Part shown: one piece after another, positions 30,251-38,305 of the stretch | How positions within the stretch are numbered: position 1 is the first letter of the stretch | Layout: each line of letters begins with the position of its first letter | Source of the DNA: Gammaproteobacteria bacterium | Lineage (GTDB): Bacteria > Pseudomonadota > Gammaproteobacteria > DSM-19610 | Assembly: GCA_011374975.1 (NCBI GenBank) | Contig: DRNU01000171.1 | Location: forward strand, 1 to 42,186 | Direction of reading: 5' to 3' | DNA: 42,186 bases | Position numbers and translations under genes: made by a program | The notes under the pieces: model-generated | Told to the model about the DNA's origin: nothing | Seen by the model: only the letters and a program-made list of their open reading frames with translations | Database searches by the model: none

Positions 30251-31375
30251 ATGAAAAGAAGACGTTTCTTACGCCAACTGGGTGGCGGGGCGCTGGTCGC
30301 GGGCGTGGCACTGGGTGCCGGTTGTGGCGGGCAGGACAAACCGGCTGATAAATCCGCAGCGTCTGCCGGTCGCGCCGCGTTCAAACCGCTGAACTGGAAA
30401 ATGGTCACCACCTGGCCGAAGAATTTCCCCGGCCTCGGCACCGGCGCCAACCGGCTTGCAGAACTGATCACACAGATGAGCGGCGGCCGCATCACGGTCA
30501 AGGTGTATGGCGCGCGTGAACTGGTGCCGCCGTTCGAGGTGTTCGACGCGGTCTCCAGCGGTATCGCCGAACTGGGCCACGGCTCCGCCTATTACTGGAA
30601 AGGCAAATCCGAAGCCGCGCAGTTTTTTTCCGCGGTGCCGTTCGGTCTGACCGCCGATGAAATGAACGCCTGGCTGTACCATGGCGGTGGCATGGAGCTG
30701 TGGCACGAGACTTATGCGCCGTTCGGCCTGGTGCCGATGGCAGCGGGCAACACCGGCGTACAGATGGCCGGCTGGTTCAACCGCGAGATCAATACCCTGG
30801 AAGACCTCAAGGGCCTGAAGATGCGCATCCCCGGGCTGGGCGGTGAAGTGCTGGCACGCGCGGGCGGCCTGCCGGTCAGCCTGCCCGGTGGTGAGCTGTT
30901 TACCTCGCTGCAATCCGGTGCTATCGACGCCACAGAGTGGGTGAACCCGTATAACGACCTGGCGTTCGGCCTGTACAAGGCGGCGAAGTATTACTACTAC
31001 CCGGGCTGGCACGAGCCGGGCACCACGCTGGAATGCATGGTGAACAAGCCGGCCTTCGATGCGCTGCCCGAAGAATTGCAGATCATCGTGCGCAATGCCG
31101 CGCGGGTTGCCAACCAGGACATGCTGACGGAGTACATTGCGCGCAACAACCAGGCCCTGCAGACGCTGGTCAATGACCACCAGGTGGATGTACGCAAACT
31201 GCCGGACACGGTGCTTGATCGCCTGCGCGACCTTTCGGACCAGGTGGTGGCGGAGGTTGCCGAAAAGGACGACCTGTCACGGCGTGTGTACGAGTCGTTC
31301 CGTGATTTCCGCACCCAGGTGATGCAGTGGAGCGATATCTCCGCGCGCGCCTACCTGAACGCCAGGGCGGGTTGA
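30251..31375 (+). CDS. TRAP transporter periplasmic solute-binding protein (DctP family, Tat lipoprotein)
   Basis: Captures a carboxylate for a TRAP transporter. The 374 residues start with a twin-arginine signal (MKRRRFLRQL) that ends in a lipobox, LGAGC with Cys25, so it is probably Tat-exported and anchored as a lipoprotein. DctP features are VKVYGARELVPPFEVFDAVSSG, LKGLKMRIPGLGG and GAIDATEWVNPYND. The Glu-Trp pair and following YYYPGWHEPG resemble the 2-oxoacid-binding TakP group, so a keto or hydroxy acid is a reasonable guess. AGGGGA precedes the ATG. Its permease genes lie downstream on the opposite strand. Confidence 0.88.
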   Translation: MKRRRFLRQLGGGALVAGVALGAGCGGQDKPADKSAASAGRAAFKPLNWKMVTTWPKNFPGLGTGANRLAELITQMSGGRITVKVYGARELVPPFEVFDAVSSGIAELGHGSAYYWKGKSEAAQFFSAVPFGLTADEMNAWLYHGGGMELWHETYAPFGLVPMAAGNTGVQMAGWFNREINTLEDLKGLKMRIPGLGGEVLARAGGLPVSLPGGELFTSLQSGAIDATEWVNPYNDLAFGLYKAAKYYYYPGWHEPGTTLECMVNKPAFDALPEELQIIVRNAARVANQDMLTEYIARNNQALQTLVNDHQVDVRKLPDTVLDRLRDLSDQVVAEVAEKDDLSRRVYESFRDFRTQVMQWSDISARAYLNARAG

Positions 31376-31379
31376 ACGC

Positions 31380-31595
31380 ATGTTGAAATGGCTGGATAGT
31401 ATTCCGCTGGGCATCCTGGCCATCATGGCCGTGTTCCTGGGGCTTGCGCCCTTCACGCCCGAACCGCACCTGTGGCAGAAGCTGAACATGCTGTTCGCGG
31501 GGGAGCTGGTGAAGCCCATCGATATCTTCGACCTGTTCATGCACGGCACGCCGGCCGTGCTGCTGGTGATCCGCCTGTTGCGCATGCGCCGCTAG
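31380..31595 (+). CDS. Small membrane protein
   Basis: A 71-residue protein with two hydrophobic stretches, IPLGILAIMAVFLGLAPFTP and the C-terminal GTPAVLLVIRLLRMRR, joined by a conserved-looking PEPHLWQKLNMLFAGE...PIDIFDLFMH section. It starts four bases after the TRAP binding-protein stop, so it is probably co-translated with it. I recall similar small proteins of unknown function in other proteobacteria but cannot name a family. Confidence 0.7.
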   Translation: MLKWLDSIPLGILAIMAVFLGLAPFTPEPHLWQKLNMLFAGELVKPIDIFDLFMHGTPAVLLVIRLLRMRR

Positions 31596-31635
31596 CGGGC
31601 GCAGGCGCTCTCGGGAGAGACATTCTCACGGGGCA

Positions 31636-32106
31636 TCAGCCATTCTTTATTATTTCGGAAATATCATCCCCGTTTATCAGCTTCCACCAGTCAGGCGGGG
31701 CTTTCCACGCCCTCAAATCCTCGCGTGCCTGGGTAAGCCACATCCCGATATGTAAATGGTCCGTGGTAAACGTACCTCTAAATACGGTCGAAGCCTCGGG
31801 ATTAAAGCGGTCGTCGTTGCTTAGCTCGTAACGGCAAAGCACCTTGCCGTCCGGTCTTAAGTTAAAATCAATAAAGAAATTACCATGTAAATTCCCGATT
31901 TGTTCCCGGCGCGTCGTACCAAAAGAATCAGCCAGAGCCTGTAGTGGTTTGATAACGAATTTTCGGTATTCGGCAACATCCATGAAGTAACTGATCTTGC
32001 CGGTAAAACGCGGCGTTTTGAAGTGGCAATCACCCCAAAGTGTGCTGTTGTCACACTCTGTATAAGGTGAGAAAGCGCACTCCAGTTGGCGGGTTTTAAA
32101 AATCAT
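31636..32106 (-). CDS. Hypothetical protein, lower-GC insert in the TRAP locus
   Basis: A 156-residue soluble protein of unknown family. It has aromatic and charged residues throughout (GDCHFKTPRFTGKISYFMD, GNLHGNFFIDFNLRPDGKV) and ends with APPDWWKLINGDDISEIIKN. The alternating strand-like pattern recalls small immunity-type proteins, but this is only a visual impression. The start at 32106 has GGAGG four bases upstream; the longer open frame is an antisense shadow of the permease gene. Base composition is visibly more AT-rich than its neighbours, suggesting recent acquisition. Confidence 0.65.
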   Translation of the reverse strand: MIFKTRQLECAFSPYTECDNSTLWGDCHFKTPRFTGKISYFMDVAEYRKFVIKPLQALADSFGTTRREQIGNLHGNFFIDFNLRPDGKVLCRYELSNDDRFNPEASTVFRGTFTTDHLHIGMWLTQAREDLRAWKAPPDWWKLINGDDISEIIKNG

Positions 32107-32146
32107 GCGGCCTCCGGTAAAACGGTTTTCCTCTCTCAGGTATGGG

Positions 32147-33517
32147 TTACCCGTATACCAGTCCGGGTAGCCAGGTCGCCAGCGCCGGCCATAAAGCCAG
32201 CAGGCCCAGCATGAGCAGCTGGATACCAATGAACGGCACGACACCGCGATAGATGTCGCGGGTGGTGATGCTGGCCGGCGCCACGCCTCGCAGGTAGAAC
32301 AGCGCAAAGCCGAACGGCGGGGTCAGGAAAGAGGTTTGCAGATTGATGGCGATCATGATGCCCAACCACACCGGGTCCAGCCCCATGGCCAGCAATACCG
32401 GCCCGACGATGGGTACCACCACGAACGTGATCTCGATAAAGTCGAGCACGAAACCCAGCAGGAACATCAGCAGCATCACCACCAGCATGGCGCCGAGCAC
32501 GCCACCGGGCAGTTGCATGAGCAGGTGCTCGACCAGTTCGTCACCGCCGAAACCGCGGAACACCAGCGAGAACACGGCGGCGCCGATGAGGATCAGGAAC
32601 ACCATGCTGGACACCCTCAGCGTGCTGCGCACCACTTCACGCAGGACCGCCACCGTGCAGCGTCGGCGCGAGACAGCCAGCAGCATGGCGCCGACCGCGC
32701 CGACTGATGCCGCCTCGGTTGGCGTGGCGAATCCGCCCAGGATCGAGCCCAGCACCGCCAGGATCAGCAGCAGCGGTGGCATCAGCGCCTGCAGGGCCCG
32801 CGCGGCGCTGACCTCCCGGTCATTTTCCGCGGCCACCGGCATGGCCTGTGGCCGGCGTATGGCGACCGCGACCAGGTAGGCGAGATACAACAGCACCAGC
32901 AACAGGCCGGGGATTAGTGCGCCGGCGAACAGGTCACCGACCGAGACTGTCTCGGGGGCGTAGATGCCCTGGTCGAGCTGGGCCTGCTGGTAGGCCGAGG
33001 ACAGCACATCGCCCAGCAGCACCAGCACGATGGAGGGCGGAATGATCTGGCCCAGTGTGCCGGAAGCGCAGATGGCACCGGCGGCGATTCTCGGGTCGTA
33101 GCCATGGCGCAGCATGGTGGGCAGTGACATCAGGCCCATGGTGACCACGGTGGCGCCGACAATGCCGGTGCTGGCCGCCAGCAGCATGCCGACCAGCATT
33201 ACCGAGATACCCAGCCCGCCGCGCAGGCGCCCGAACAGCGCCGACATGGTCTCCAGCAGGTTTTCCGCGATGCGCGAGCGTTCCAGCATCACGCCCATGA
33301 ATACAAACAGCGGCACGGCGACCAGCGTTTCGTTGGTCATGATGCCGTACAGCCGGTTGGGCAGTGCGTTCAGGAAGGCGACATCGAAATTGCCCATCAA
33401 CTGGCCGACGACAGCAAAGCCAAGCGCCGTGCCGGCGAGGCTGAAGGCCACCGGGTAGCCGGCCAGCAGCACCAGGAATACGCTGGCGAACATCAGCAGT
33501 GCCATACCGCCGTTCAT
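32147..33517 (-). CDS. dctM: TRAP transporter large permease (DctM)
   Basis: Twelve-helix subunit that moves the solute with Na+. The 456 residues begin MNGGMALLMFASVFLVLLAGYPV and contain the family segments TNETLVAVPLFVFMG, GAICASGTLGQIIPPSIVLV and DFIEITFVVVPI. It starts in an ATGA overlap with the small-permease stop, so the two are translationally coupled. The cytoplasmic loop AENDREVSAARALQ and an insertion around YQQAQLDQGIYAPETVSV make it slightly longer than the usual 425-430 residues. Confidence 0.93.
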   Translation of the reverse strand: MNGGMALLMFASVFLVLLAGYPVAFSLAGTALGFAVVGQLMGNFDVAFLNALPNRLYGIMTNETLVAVPLFVFMGVMLERSRIAENLLETMSALFGRLRGGLGISVMLVGMLLAASTGIVGATVVTMGLMSLPTMLRHGYDPRIAAGAICASGTLGQIIPPSIVLVLLGDVLSSAYQQAQLDQGIYAPETVSVGDLFAGALIPGLLLVLLYLAYLVAVAIRRPQAMPVAAENDREVSAARALQALMPPLLLILAVLGSILGGFATPTEAASVGAVGAMLLAVSRRRCTVAVLREVVRSTLRVSSMVFLILIGAAVFSLVFRGFGGDELVEHLLMQLPGGVLGAMLVVMLLMFLLGFVLDFIEITFVVVPIVGPVLLAMGLDPVWLGIMIAINLQTSFLTPPFGFALFYLRGVAPASITTRDIYRGVVPFIGIQLLMLGLLALWPALATWLPGLVYG

Positions 33518-33951
33518 GTGCTGTCTTCGGCCTGAGCAGTCATCAGGGTGGCAAGGCTGGCCAGCGCCTGGCTGATGCCCTGCAGGATCAGCAGCATGGC
33601 TGCCAGCGGGATCAGCGTTTTCAGCAGGTACACGTAGGGTAGGCCGCCGGTTTCGCGGGAGCCCTCGCGCAGCGCCCAGGCGGTGGCCATGTAGTCCCAG
33701 CTGATCCACAGCAGAAAGCTGCACACCGGCAGCAGCAGGAACAGGGTGCCCAGCAGGTCGACCATGGCCTTGCCGCGCGCTGAAAAGCCGCGGTAGAAAA
33801 TATCCACGCGCACGTGCGCGTCATGTTTCAGGGTATAGGCCGCGCCCAGCAGGAACAGGCTGGCGTGCAGGTAGAGGATGGATTCCTGCATCGCGATCCA
33901 GCCGAGCTGAAGGGCATAACGCAGCACCACCACGGCAAAGGTGACCAGCAC
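33514..33951 (-). CDS. dctQ: TRAP transporter small permease (DctQ), start uncertain
   Basis: Four-helix subunit that pairs with DctM. From the GTG at 33951 it has 145 residues, including LRYALQLGWIAMQESILYLHASLFLLG and LKHDAHVRVDIFYR, strong family segments. Homology-like coding continues upstream in the same frame (LDRIAERVGNTSAWLALALV) to about 34041, but no ATG, GTG or TTG exists there. Either a CTG or ATC is used, or the start is shifted by a change in the sequence, or GTG 33951 gives a short first helix. The upstream neighbour's TAA at 34035-34037 lies in this overlap. Confidence 0.85.
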   Translation of the reverse strand: MLVTFAVVVLRYALQLGWIAMQESILYLHASLFLLGAAYTLKHDAHVRVDIFYRGFSARGKAMVDLLGTLFLLLPVCSFLLWISWDYMATAWALREGSRETGGLPYVYLLKTLIPLAAMLLILQGISQALASLATLMTAQAEDST

Positions 33952-34034
33952 CAGGGCCAGCGCAAGCCAGGCGCTGGTGTTGCCGACGCGCTCGGCGATA
34001 CGGTCGAGCCGCGCCGAGATACTGGCAAGCGTGC

Positions 34035-34382
34035 TTACCAGCGGAACAGCACCCAGTGCGGAATCTGGATATCCGGCTCCGCCTCGGAGCGCCAGGACTC
34101 CATCGAGCCGTCACCGTCCTTGTCGACCAGGTAGTAGGGCGGTGCGTGTTTCGGAATGACCTTGATCATATACAGCCGTCCGTTGACCCGGTATTCCTCG
34201 ATGGTCTTGTCCTTGCGCTGGATGATGTTCACCTCCGGCTCGATTTCCTCCTGGCCTTCCTGGTCGCTCAGGCTGGGTGGCGGCGGGGCATCTTTATCCG
34301 GTGTTTTGGCGGCATTGGCGCCGGGGCTGATGGCAAGCAGCAGCAGGGCCGGTAGCAGAAAGCGTTGCATAAAATTATCCAT
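34035..34382 (-). CDS. DUF2782 family protein
   Basis: A 115-residue exported protein of unknown function commonly found next to polA in gammaproteobacteria. It has an N-terminal signal (MQRFLLPALLLLAISPGANA), an acidic linker, and the domain core (IIQRKDKTIEEYRVNGRLYMIKVIPKHAPPYYLVDKDGDGSMES, with IPHWVLFRW at the end). The start is ATG 34382, or the second ATG at 34370 which places the signal peptide at the very N-terminus; neither has a good Shine-Dalgarno. Its stop region overlaps the extended dctQ frame. Confidence 0.85.
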   Translation of the reverse strand: MDNFMQRFLLPALLLLAISPGANAAKTPDKDAPPPPSLSDQEGQEEIEPEVNIIQRKDKTIEEYRVNGRLYMIKVIPKHAPPYYLVDKDGDGSMESWRSEAEPDIQIPHWVLFRW

Positions 34383-34410
34383 GGCAGTGACTCGTGTGCG
34401 CAGTGCGCTG

Positions 34411-35136
34411 TTACAGCTCAAGCAGGATTTCCTGCTCGCTGGGCAGGGGTTCGAAGCCCCGCTTGTCATAATGATCAAAGATAGCATCGACCACTTCCTG
34501 TGGCGTGTCCAGTACCCGGAACAGATCCATATCCTCGGGATTGATGGTGCCTTCCCTGACCAGTGATTCCCGGAACCAGCCGATCAGCCCCTCCCAGAAC
34601 GGGCGGTGCACCAGGATGATGGGGATATGACGGGATTTTCCGGTCTGCACCAGGGTCAGGATTTCGGCCAGTTCATCGAGTGTGCCGAAGCCGCCGGGCA
34701 GTACCACGTAGGCCGAGGCATATTTCACGAACATCACCTTGCGGGAAAAGAAATGCCGGAAATTCAGTTCGATATCCTGGTACGGATTGCTGGTCTGCTC
34801 GTGCGGCAGCATGATATTGAGGCCGATGCTGGGTGAGCGGCCGGCGAAGGCGCCCTTGTTGGCCGCCTCCATGATACCCGGGCCGCCGCCGCTGACCACC
34901 GAGAACCCCGAATCCGACAGCGCCCGCGCGATATCCTCGGCCAGTTTATAGTTCGGGTGGTCAGGTGCGGTACGCGCGGAACCGAAAATGCTGACCGAGG
35001 GTTTGATCTTCGCCAGCCGCTCGAAGCCTTCCACGAACTCCGCCATGATCTGGAAAATCTTCCACGATTCCCGGGTCAACTGGCTGGTATCGGCCTGGTC
35101 GGGCGTGGGGCGGTGCTGCCGCGGCTGTTTGTCCAT
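34411..35136 (-). CDS. LOG family protein (TIGR00730-type Rossmann fold)
   Basis: Predicted nucleotide-5'-monophosphate phosphoribohydrolase related to cytokinin-activating LOG enzymes. Both catalytic motifs are present: SGGGPGIMEAANKGA and LPGGFGTLDELAE. The 241 residues include an N-terminal extension (KQPRQHRPTPDQADTSQLTRES), which suits the longer bacterial subgroup. The start at 35136 is preceded by AGGACAGAG, and a TATCAT about 40 bases upstream could be its -10. It is divergent from polA; its real substrate is not known from sequence. Confidence 0.9.
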   Translation of the reverse strand: MDKQPRQHRPTPDQADTSQLTRESWKIFQIMAEFVEGFERLAKIKPSVSIFGSARTAPDHPNYKLAEDIARALSDSGFSVVSGGGPGIMEAANKGAFAGRSPSIGLNIMLPHEQTSNPYQDIELNFRHFFSRKVMFVKYASAYVVLPGGFGTLDELAEILTLVQTGKSRHIPIILVHRPFWEGLIGWFRESLVREGTINPEDMDLFRVLDTPQEVVDAIFDHYDKRGFEPLPSEQEILLEL

Positions 35137-35202
35137 GCTCTGTCCTGTGCTGGTGTCGGCGGAATGATACCATCGCACCCTGATTAAACCGAGACATACA
35201 GC

Positions 35203-37914
35203 ATGGCATCCGATACCGCCCCCCCGTTCATCCTGGTCGATGGCTCTTCTTATTTATACCGTGCCTTTCATGCGCTGCCCGAGCTGAGTACCTCTGACGG
35301 TCAGCAGACCGGCGCGATTTACGGTGTGCTGAACATGCTGCGCAAGCTGGTGGAGACCTACCGGCCGCAGCACATGGCGGTTGTGTTTGATGCGAAAGGC
35401 AAAACTTTCCGCGACGAGTTGTTCGAGCAGTACAAGGCCAACCGCCCGTCGATGCCGCCGGAACTGTCTTCACAGGTCGGCCCGTTGCTGGAACTGGTAC
35501 AGGCCATGGGCCTGCCGATGCTGCAGGTGCCCGGCGTGGAGGCCGACGACGTGATCGGCACACTGGCAGTCCAGGCTTCCGCAAACGGTATGAACACGGT
35601 GATCTCCACCGGTGACAAGGATCTTGCGCAGTTGGTCAACAGCCGGGTGACGCTGATCAATACCATGAATGCCAGCACCCTGGATGAGCCGGGCGTGCTG
35701 GACAAGTTCGGTGTGCGGCCGGACCAGATTATCGATTACCTGGCGCTGGTGGGCGACACCTCGGACAACATCCCCGGTATCCCCAAAGTCGGTCCCAAGA
35801 CCGCCGCCAAATGGCTCAAACAGTACGGCTCACTGGACGAGCTGGTAGCGCATGCCGACGAGATCAAGGGCAAGGTCGGCGAAAGCCTGCGCGAACACCT
35901 CGACCAGCTGGCGCTGTCGAAGCAGCTGGCGACCATCCGCTGTGATGTCGAGCTGGAGGCGAAGCCGCAGGATCTCCGGGTTCAGGCGCCGGATATCGAA
36001 CTGTTGCGCGACGGGTACCGGCGGCTGGAATTCCACAACTGGCTGAAACGCCTGGACGGTGATGGCGCAACCGATGCTGCACAGGATGCCCCGCCCGAGG
36101 CGCCCGCAACCGATTACCAGACCATTCTCACTGAAGCGCAGTTCGATGCCTGGCTGGAGCGCCTGCAACGGGCCGAGTTGTTCGGCTTTGATACAGAGAC
36201 CACCAGCCTGGATTACATGCAGGCCGAAATCGTCGGCCTGTCGTTCGCCATCGAGCCCGGTGAGGCGGCCTATCTGCCGGTGGCGCACGACTACCCGGGG
36301 GCGCCCGAACAGCTGCCGCGTGACCAGGTACTGGCGCGCCTCAAGCCGCTGCTGGAGGACCCGCGCAAGACCAAGCTGGGGCACCATCTTAAATATGATC
36401 GTAATGTACTGGCCAACCACGGGATCCGCCTGGACGGTATCGCCTACGATTCGATGCTGGAATCCTACGTGCTGGACAGTACGGCGAGCCGTCACGATCT
36501 TGATTCGTTGTGCCGGAAATACCTGGGGCATACCAACATCAAGTTTGAGGAAGTTGCGGGCAAGGGGGTAAAGCAACTGACGTTCAACCAGGTGCCGCTG
36601 GAAAGTGCCGCACCCTATGCCGCAGAAGATGCCGACATGACGTTGCGCCTGCACCAGCTGTTCTGGCCGCGCCTCTGTCAGCACGAAAAACTGAAAGCCC
36701 TGTTCGAGGAGCTGGAGCGGCCGTTATTATATGTGCTGTCCGACATGGAGCGTACCGGCGTCAAGGTCGACGTGGCGAAGCTCAGACAACAGAGCGGGGA
36801 ACTGGCCGCGCGCATGCAGGAAGTGGAAAGTGCTGCCTACGAACTGGCCGGTGAGCCGTTCAACATGGCTTCACCCAAACAGATCCAGTCCATCCTGTTC
36901 GAGCGCCAGGCATTGCCGGTGCTGGCAAAGACACCCAAGGGCGCGCCGTCCACGGCCGAGCCGGTGTTACAGGAACTGGCACTGGATTACCCGTTGCCGA
37001 AACTGATCCTGGAACACCGTTCGCTGAGCAAACTCAAATCCACGTATACCGACAAGCTGCCCGGGCAGGTCAACCCGGTGACCGGGCGCGTGCATACCTC
37101 TTACCATCAGGCCGTGGCCGCTACCGGGCGTTTGTCGTCCAGCGATCCGAATCTGCAGAACATCCCGATTCGCAGTGCCGAGGGACGGCGTATTCGCCAG
37201 GCGTTTATTGCCGAGCCGGGTTTTGAAATCCTCGCTGCTGACTATTCGCAGATCGAGTTGCGCATCATGGCGCACCTGTCGGGCGACGCCGGGCTGGTGC
37301 AGGCCTTTGCGCGCGGAGAAGACATTCACCGCGCCACCGCTGCTGAAGTTTTCGGAACCACGCCGGAGCAGGTCAGTACCGGGCAGCGGCGTTCGGCCAA
37401 GGCGATTAATTTCGGGTTGATCTACGGGATGTCGGCCTTCGGCCTGGCAAAGCAGCTGGGCATCGAGCGTGGTCGTGCGCAGGATTATGTCGACCTGTAT
37501 TTCAGGCGCTATCCCGGCGTGAAGGACTATATGGACCGCACCCGCGAACTGGCGCGCGAGCAAGGTTACGTGGAGACGCTGTTCGGGCGCCGTCTGTACC
37601 TGCCGGATATCAATGCGCGTAATGCGGCACGGCGCCAGGCGGCGGAGCGCACGGCCATTAATGCGCCGATGCAGGGTACCGCGGCGGACATCATCAAGAA
37701 AGCCATGCTCTCTGTGCACGACTGGGTTAAAACCCGCAGCAATGACGTCAGCATGATTATGCAAGTACACGATGAACTTGTGTTCGAAGTGTCACTGACA
37801 GAACGTCAGGACGTTGCTGAAGAAATACGCCAGCGCATGGAGACAGCGGCACAACTTTCCGTACCCCTGGTCGTGGACATCGGCAGCGGGAGTAACTGGG
37901 ACGAGGCACACTGA
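35203..37914 (+). CDS. polA: DNA polymerase I
   Basis: Repair and Okazaki-fragment polymerase of 903 residues. It has a 5' nuclease domain (about 1-290, with GVEADDVIGTLA and GDTSDNIPGIPKVGPKTA), an active-looking 3'-5' exonuclease (FGFDTETTS, Asp330 and Glu332), and the polymerase domain. Motif A is DYSQIELR with Asp680, and motif C is VHDELVFEV with Asp857. All three activities therefore appear intact. The spacing to the divergent LOG-family gene is 66 bases. The downstream 391 bases hold hairpins and a candidate small RNA. Confidence 0.98.
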   Translation: MASDTAPPFILVDGSSYLYRAFHALPELSTSDGQQTGAIYGVLNMLRKLVETYRPQHMAVVFDAKGKTFRDELFEQYKANRPSMPPELSSQVGPLLELVQAMGLPMLQVPGVEADDVIGTLAVQASANGMNTVISTGDKDLAQLVNSRVTLINTMNASTLDEPGVLDKFGVRPDQIIDYLALVGDTSDNIPGIPKVGPKTAAKWLKQYGSLDELVAHADEIKGKVGESLREHLDQLALSKQLATIRCDVELEAKPQDLRVQAPDIELLRDGYRRLEFHNWLKRLDGDGATDAAQDAPPEAPATDYQTILTEAQFDAWLERLQRAELFGFDTETTSLDYMQAEIVGLSFAIEPGEAAYLPVAHDYPGAPEQLPRDQVLARLKPLLEDPRKTKLGHHLKYDRNVLANHGIRLDGIAYDSMLESYVLDSTASRHDLDSLCRKYLGHTNIKFEEVAGKGVKQLTFNQVPLESAAPYAAEDADMTLRLHQLFWPRLCQHEKLKALFEELERPLLYVLSDMERTGVKVDVAKLRQQSGELAARMQEVESAAYELAGEPFNMASPKQIQSILFERQALPVLAKTPKGAPSTAEPVLQELALDYPLPKLILEHRSLSKLKSTYTDKLPGQVNPVTGRVHTSYHQAVAATGRLSSSDPNLQNIPIRSAEGRRIRQAFIAEPGFEILAADYSQIELRIMAHLSGDAGLVQAFARGEDIHRATAAEVFGTTPEQVSTGQRRSAKAINFGLIYGMSAFGLAKQLGIERGRAQDYVDLYFRRYPGVKDYMDRTRELAREQGYVETLFGRRLYLPDINARNAARRQAAERTAINAPMQGTAADIIKKAMLSVHDWVKTRSNDVSMIMQVHDELVFEVSLTERQDVAEEIRQRMETAAQLSVPLVVDIGSGSNWDEAH

Positions 37915-37943
37915 ACAGGCGCCCGGTTTTTACAGGCCCTGCT

Positions 37944-37966
37944 TCGGGTGACAGCCTGTCACCCGA
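37944..37966 (+). other. Hairpin after polA with an alternative pairing
   Basis: TCGGGTGACA (37944-37953) pairs perfectly with TGTCACCCGA (37957-37966) around GCC. A competing stem ACAGGC (37932-37937) / GCCTGT (37954-37959) uses part of the same bases. No T-run follows on the plus strand, so this is not a standard terminator and may instead be a 3'-end protecting structure. Confidence 0.5.
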
Positions 37967-38082
37967 CAGTTAAAAACAAACGTTTTGGCGCCGTAATAAC
38001 CGGACTTATTATGCGTTGATTAATTGCAGTTTATTACCATTGGTCCACTACACAACTCCGGAAAATGAACTATAGTGATAAG

Positions 38083-38297
38083 CAGTGAGCGTGAGCGATC
38101 TGTTAAAGACGAAAGAGGTAAAAACCCCCGAACAGGAAACTTTGCACATATCGAGTAGTCCAACGCCATGGAGAGCGTTGCAGGCTGATGCTCCCCGTTG
38201 ACAGGATTCTAGACGGGAATTCCTCCAACCCGGTTTCCCCAAGCCGGGTGTTCTTGACCCCGGTGCTTCCCCCCCTTGCATTCCGGGGTTTTTTTTG
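38083..38297 (+). ncRNA. Candidate small regulatory RNA at the polA-engB locus
   Basis: TATAGT at 38071-38076 (with a weak ACTACA at 18-base spacing) could start a roughly 215-base transcript that ends at a terminator with eight T. Hairpins seen: CAACGC/GCGTTG (38161-38180; loop has GGA), CCCGTT/GACGGG (38194-38217; loop has ACAGGAT), ACCCGG/CCGGGT (38228-38249; loop TTTCCCCAAG) and the terminator stem with loop TTCCCCCCCTT. An unpaired TTCCTCC lies at 38220-38226. Spot 42 in enterics and ErsA in Pseudomonas occupy this same locus. The C-rich loops suggest pairing to ribosome-binding sites; the GGA motifs could also bind CsrA/RsmA. The 5' end is uncertain, and a processed polA 3'UTR is possible. 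Confidence 0.5.
38258..38296 (+). terminator. Intrinsic terminator with a poly-C loop
   Basis: CCCCGG (38258-38263) pairs with CCGGGG (38283-38288), with an inner TGC/GCA pairing, leaving the loop TTCCCCCCCTT. Eight T follow. On the minus strand no T-run follows the stem, so it does not serve engB. It ends a plus-strand transcript. Confidence 0.75.
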
Positions 38298-38305
38298 TCC
38301 GTTTT

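Larger units (their letters stand above)
37915..38305. other. Convergent polA-engB gap
   Basis: This 391-base stretch has no protein gene. It holds the polA 3' hairpin, an AT-rich part (about 37981-38080) with a TATAGT at 38071-38076, and a highly structured stretch ending in a plus-strand intrinsic terminator. The structured part is listed as a candidate small RNA. Confidence 0.6.
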
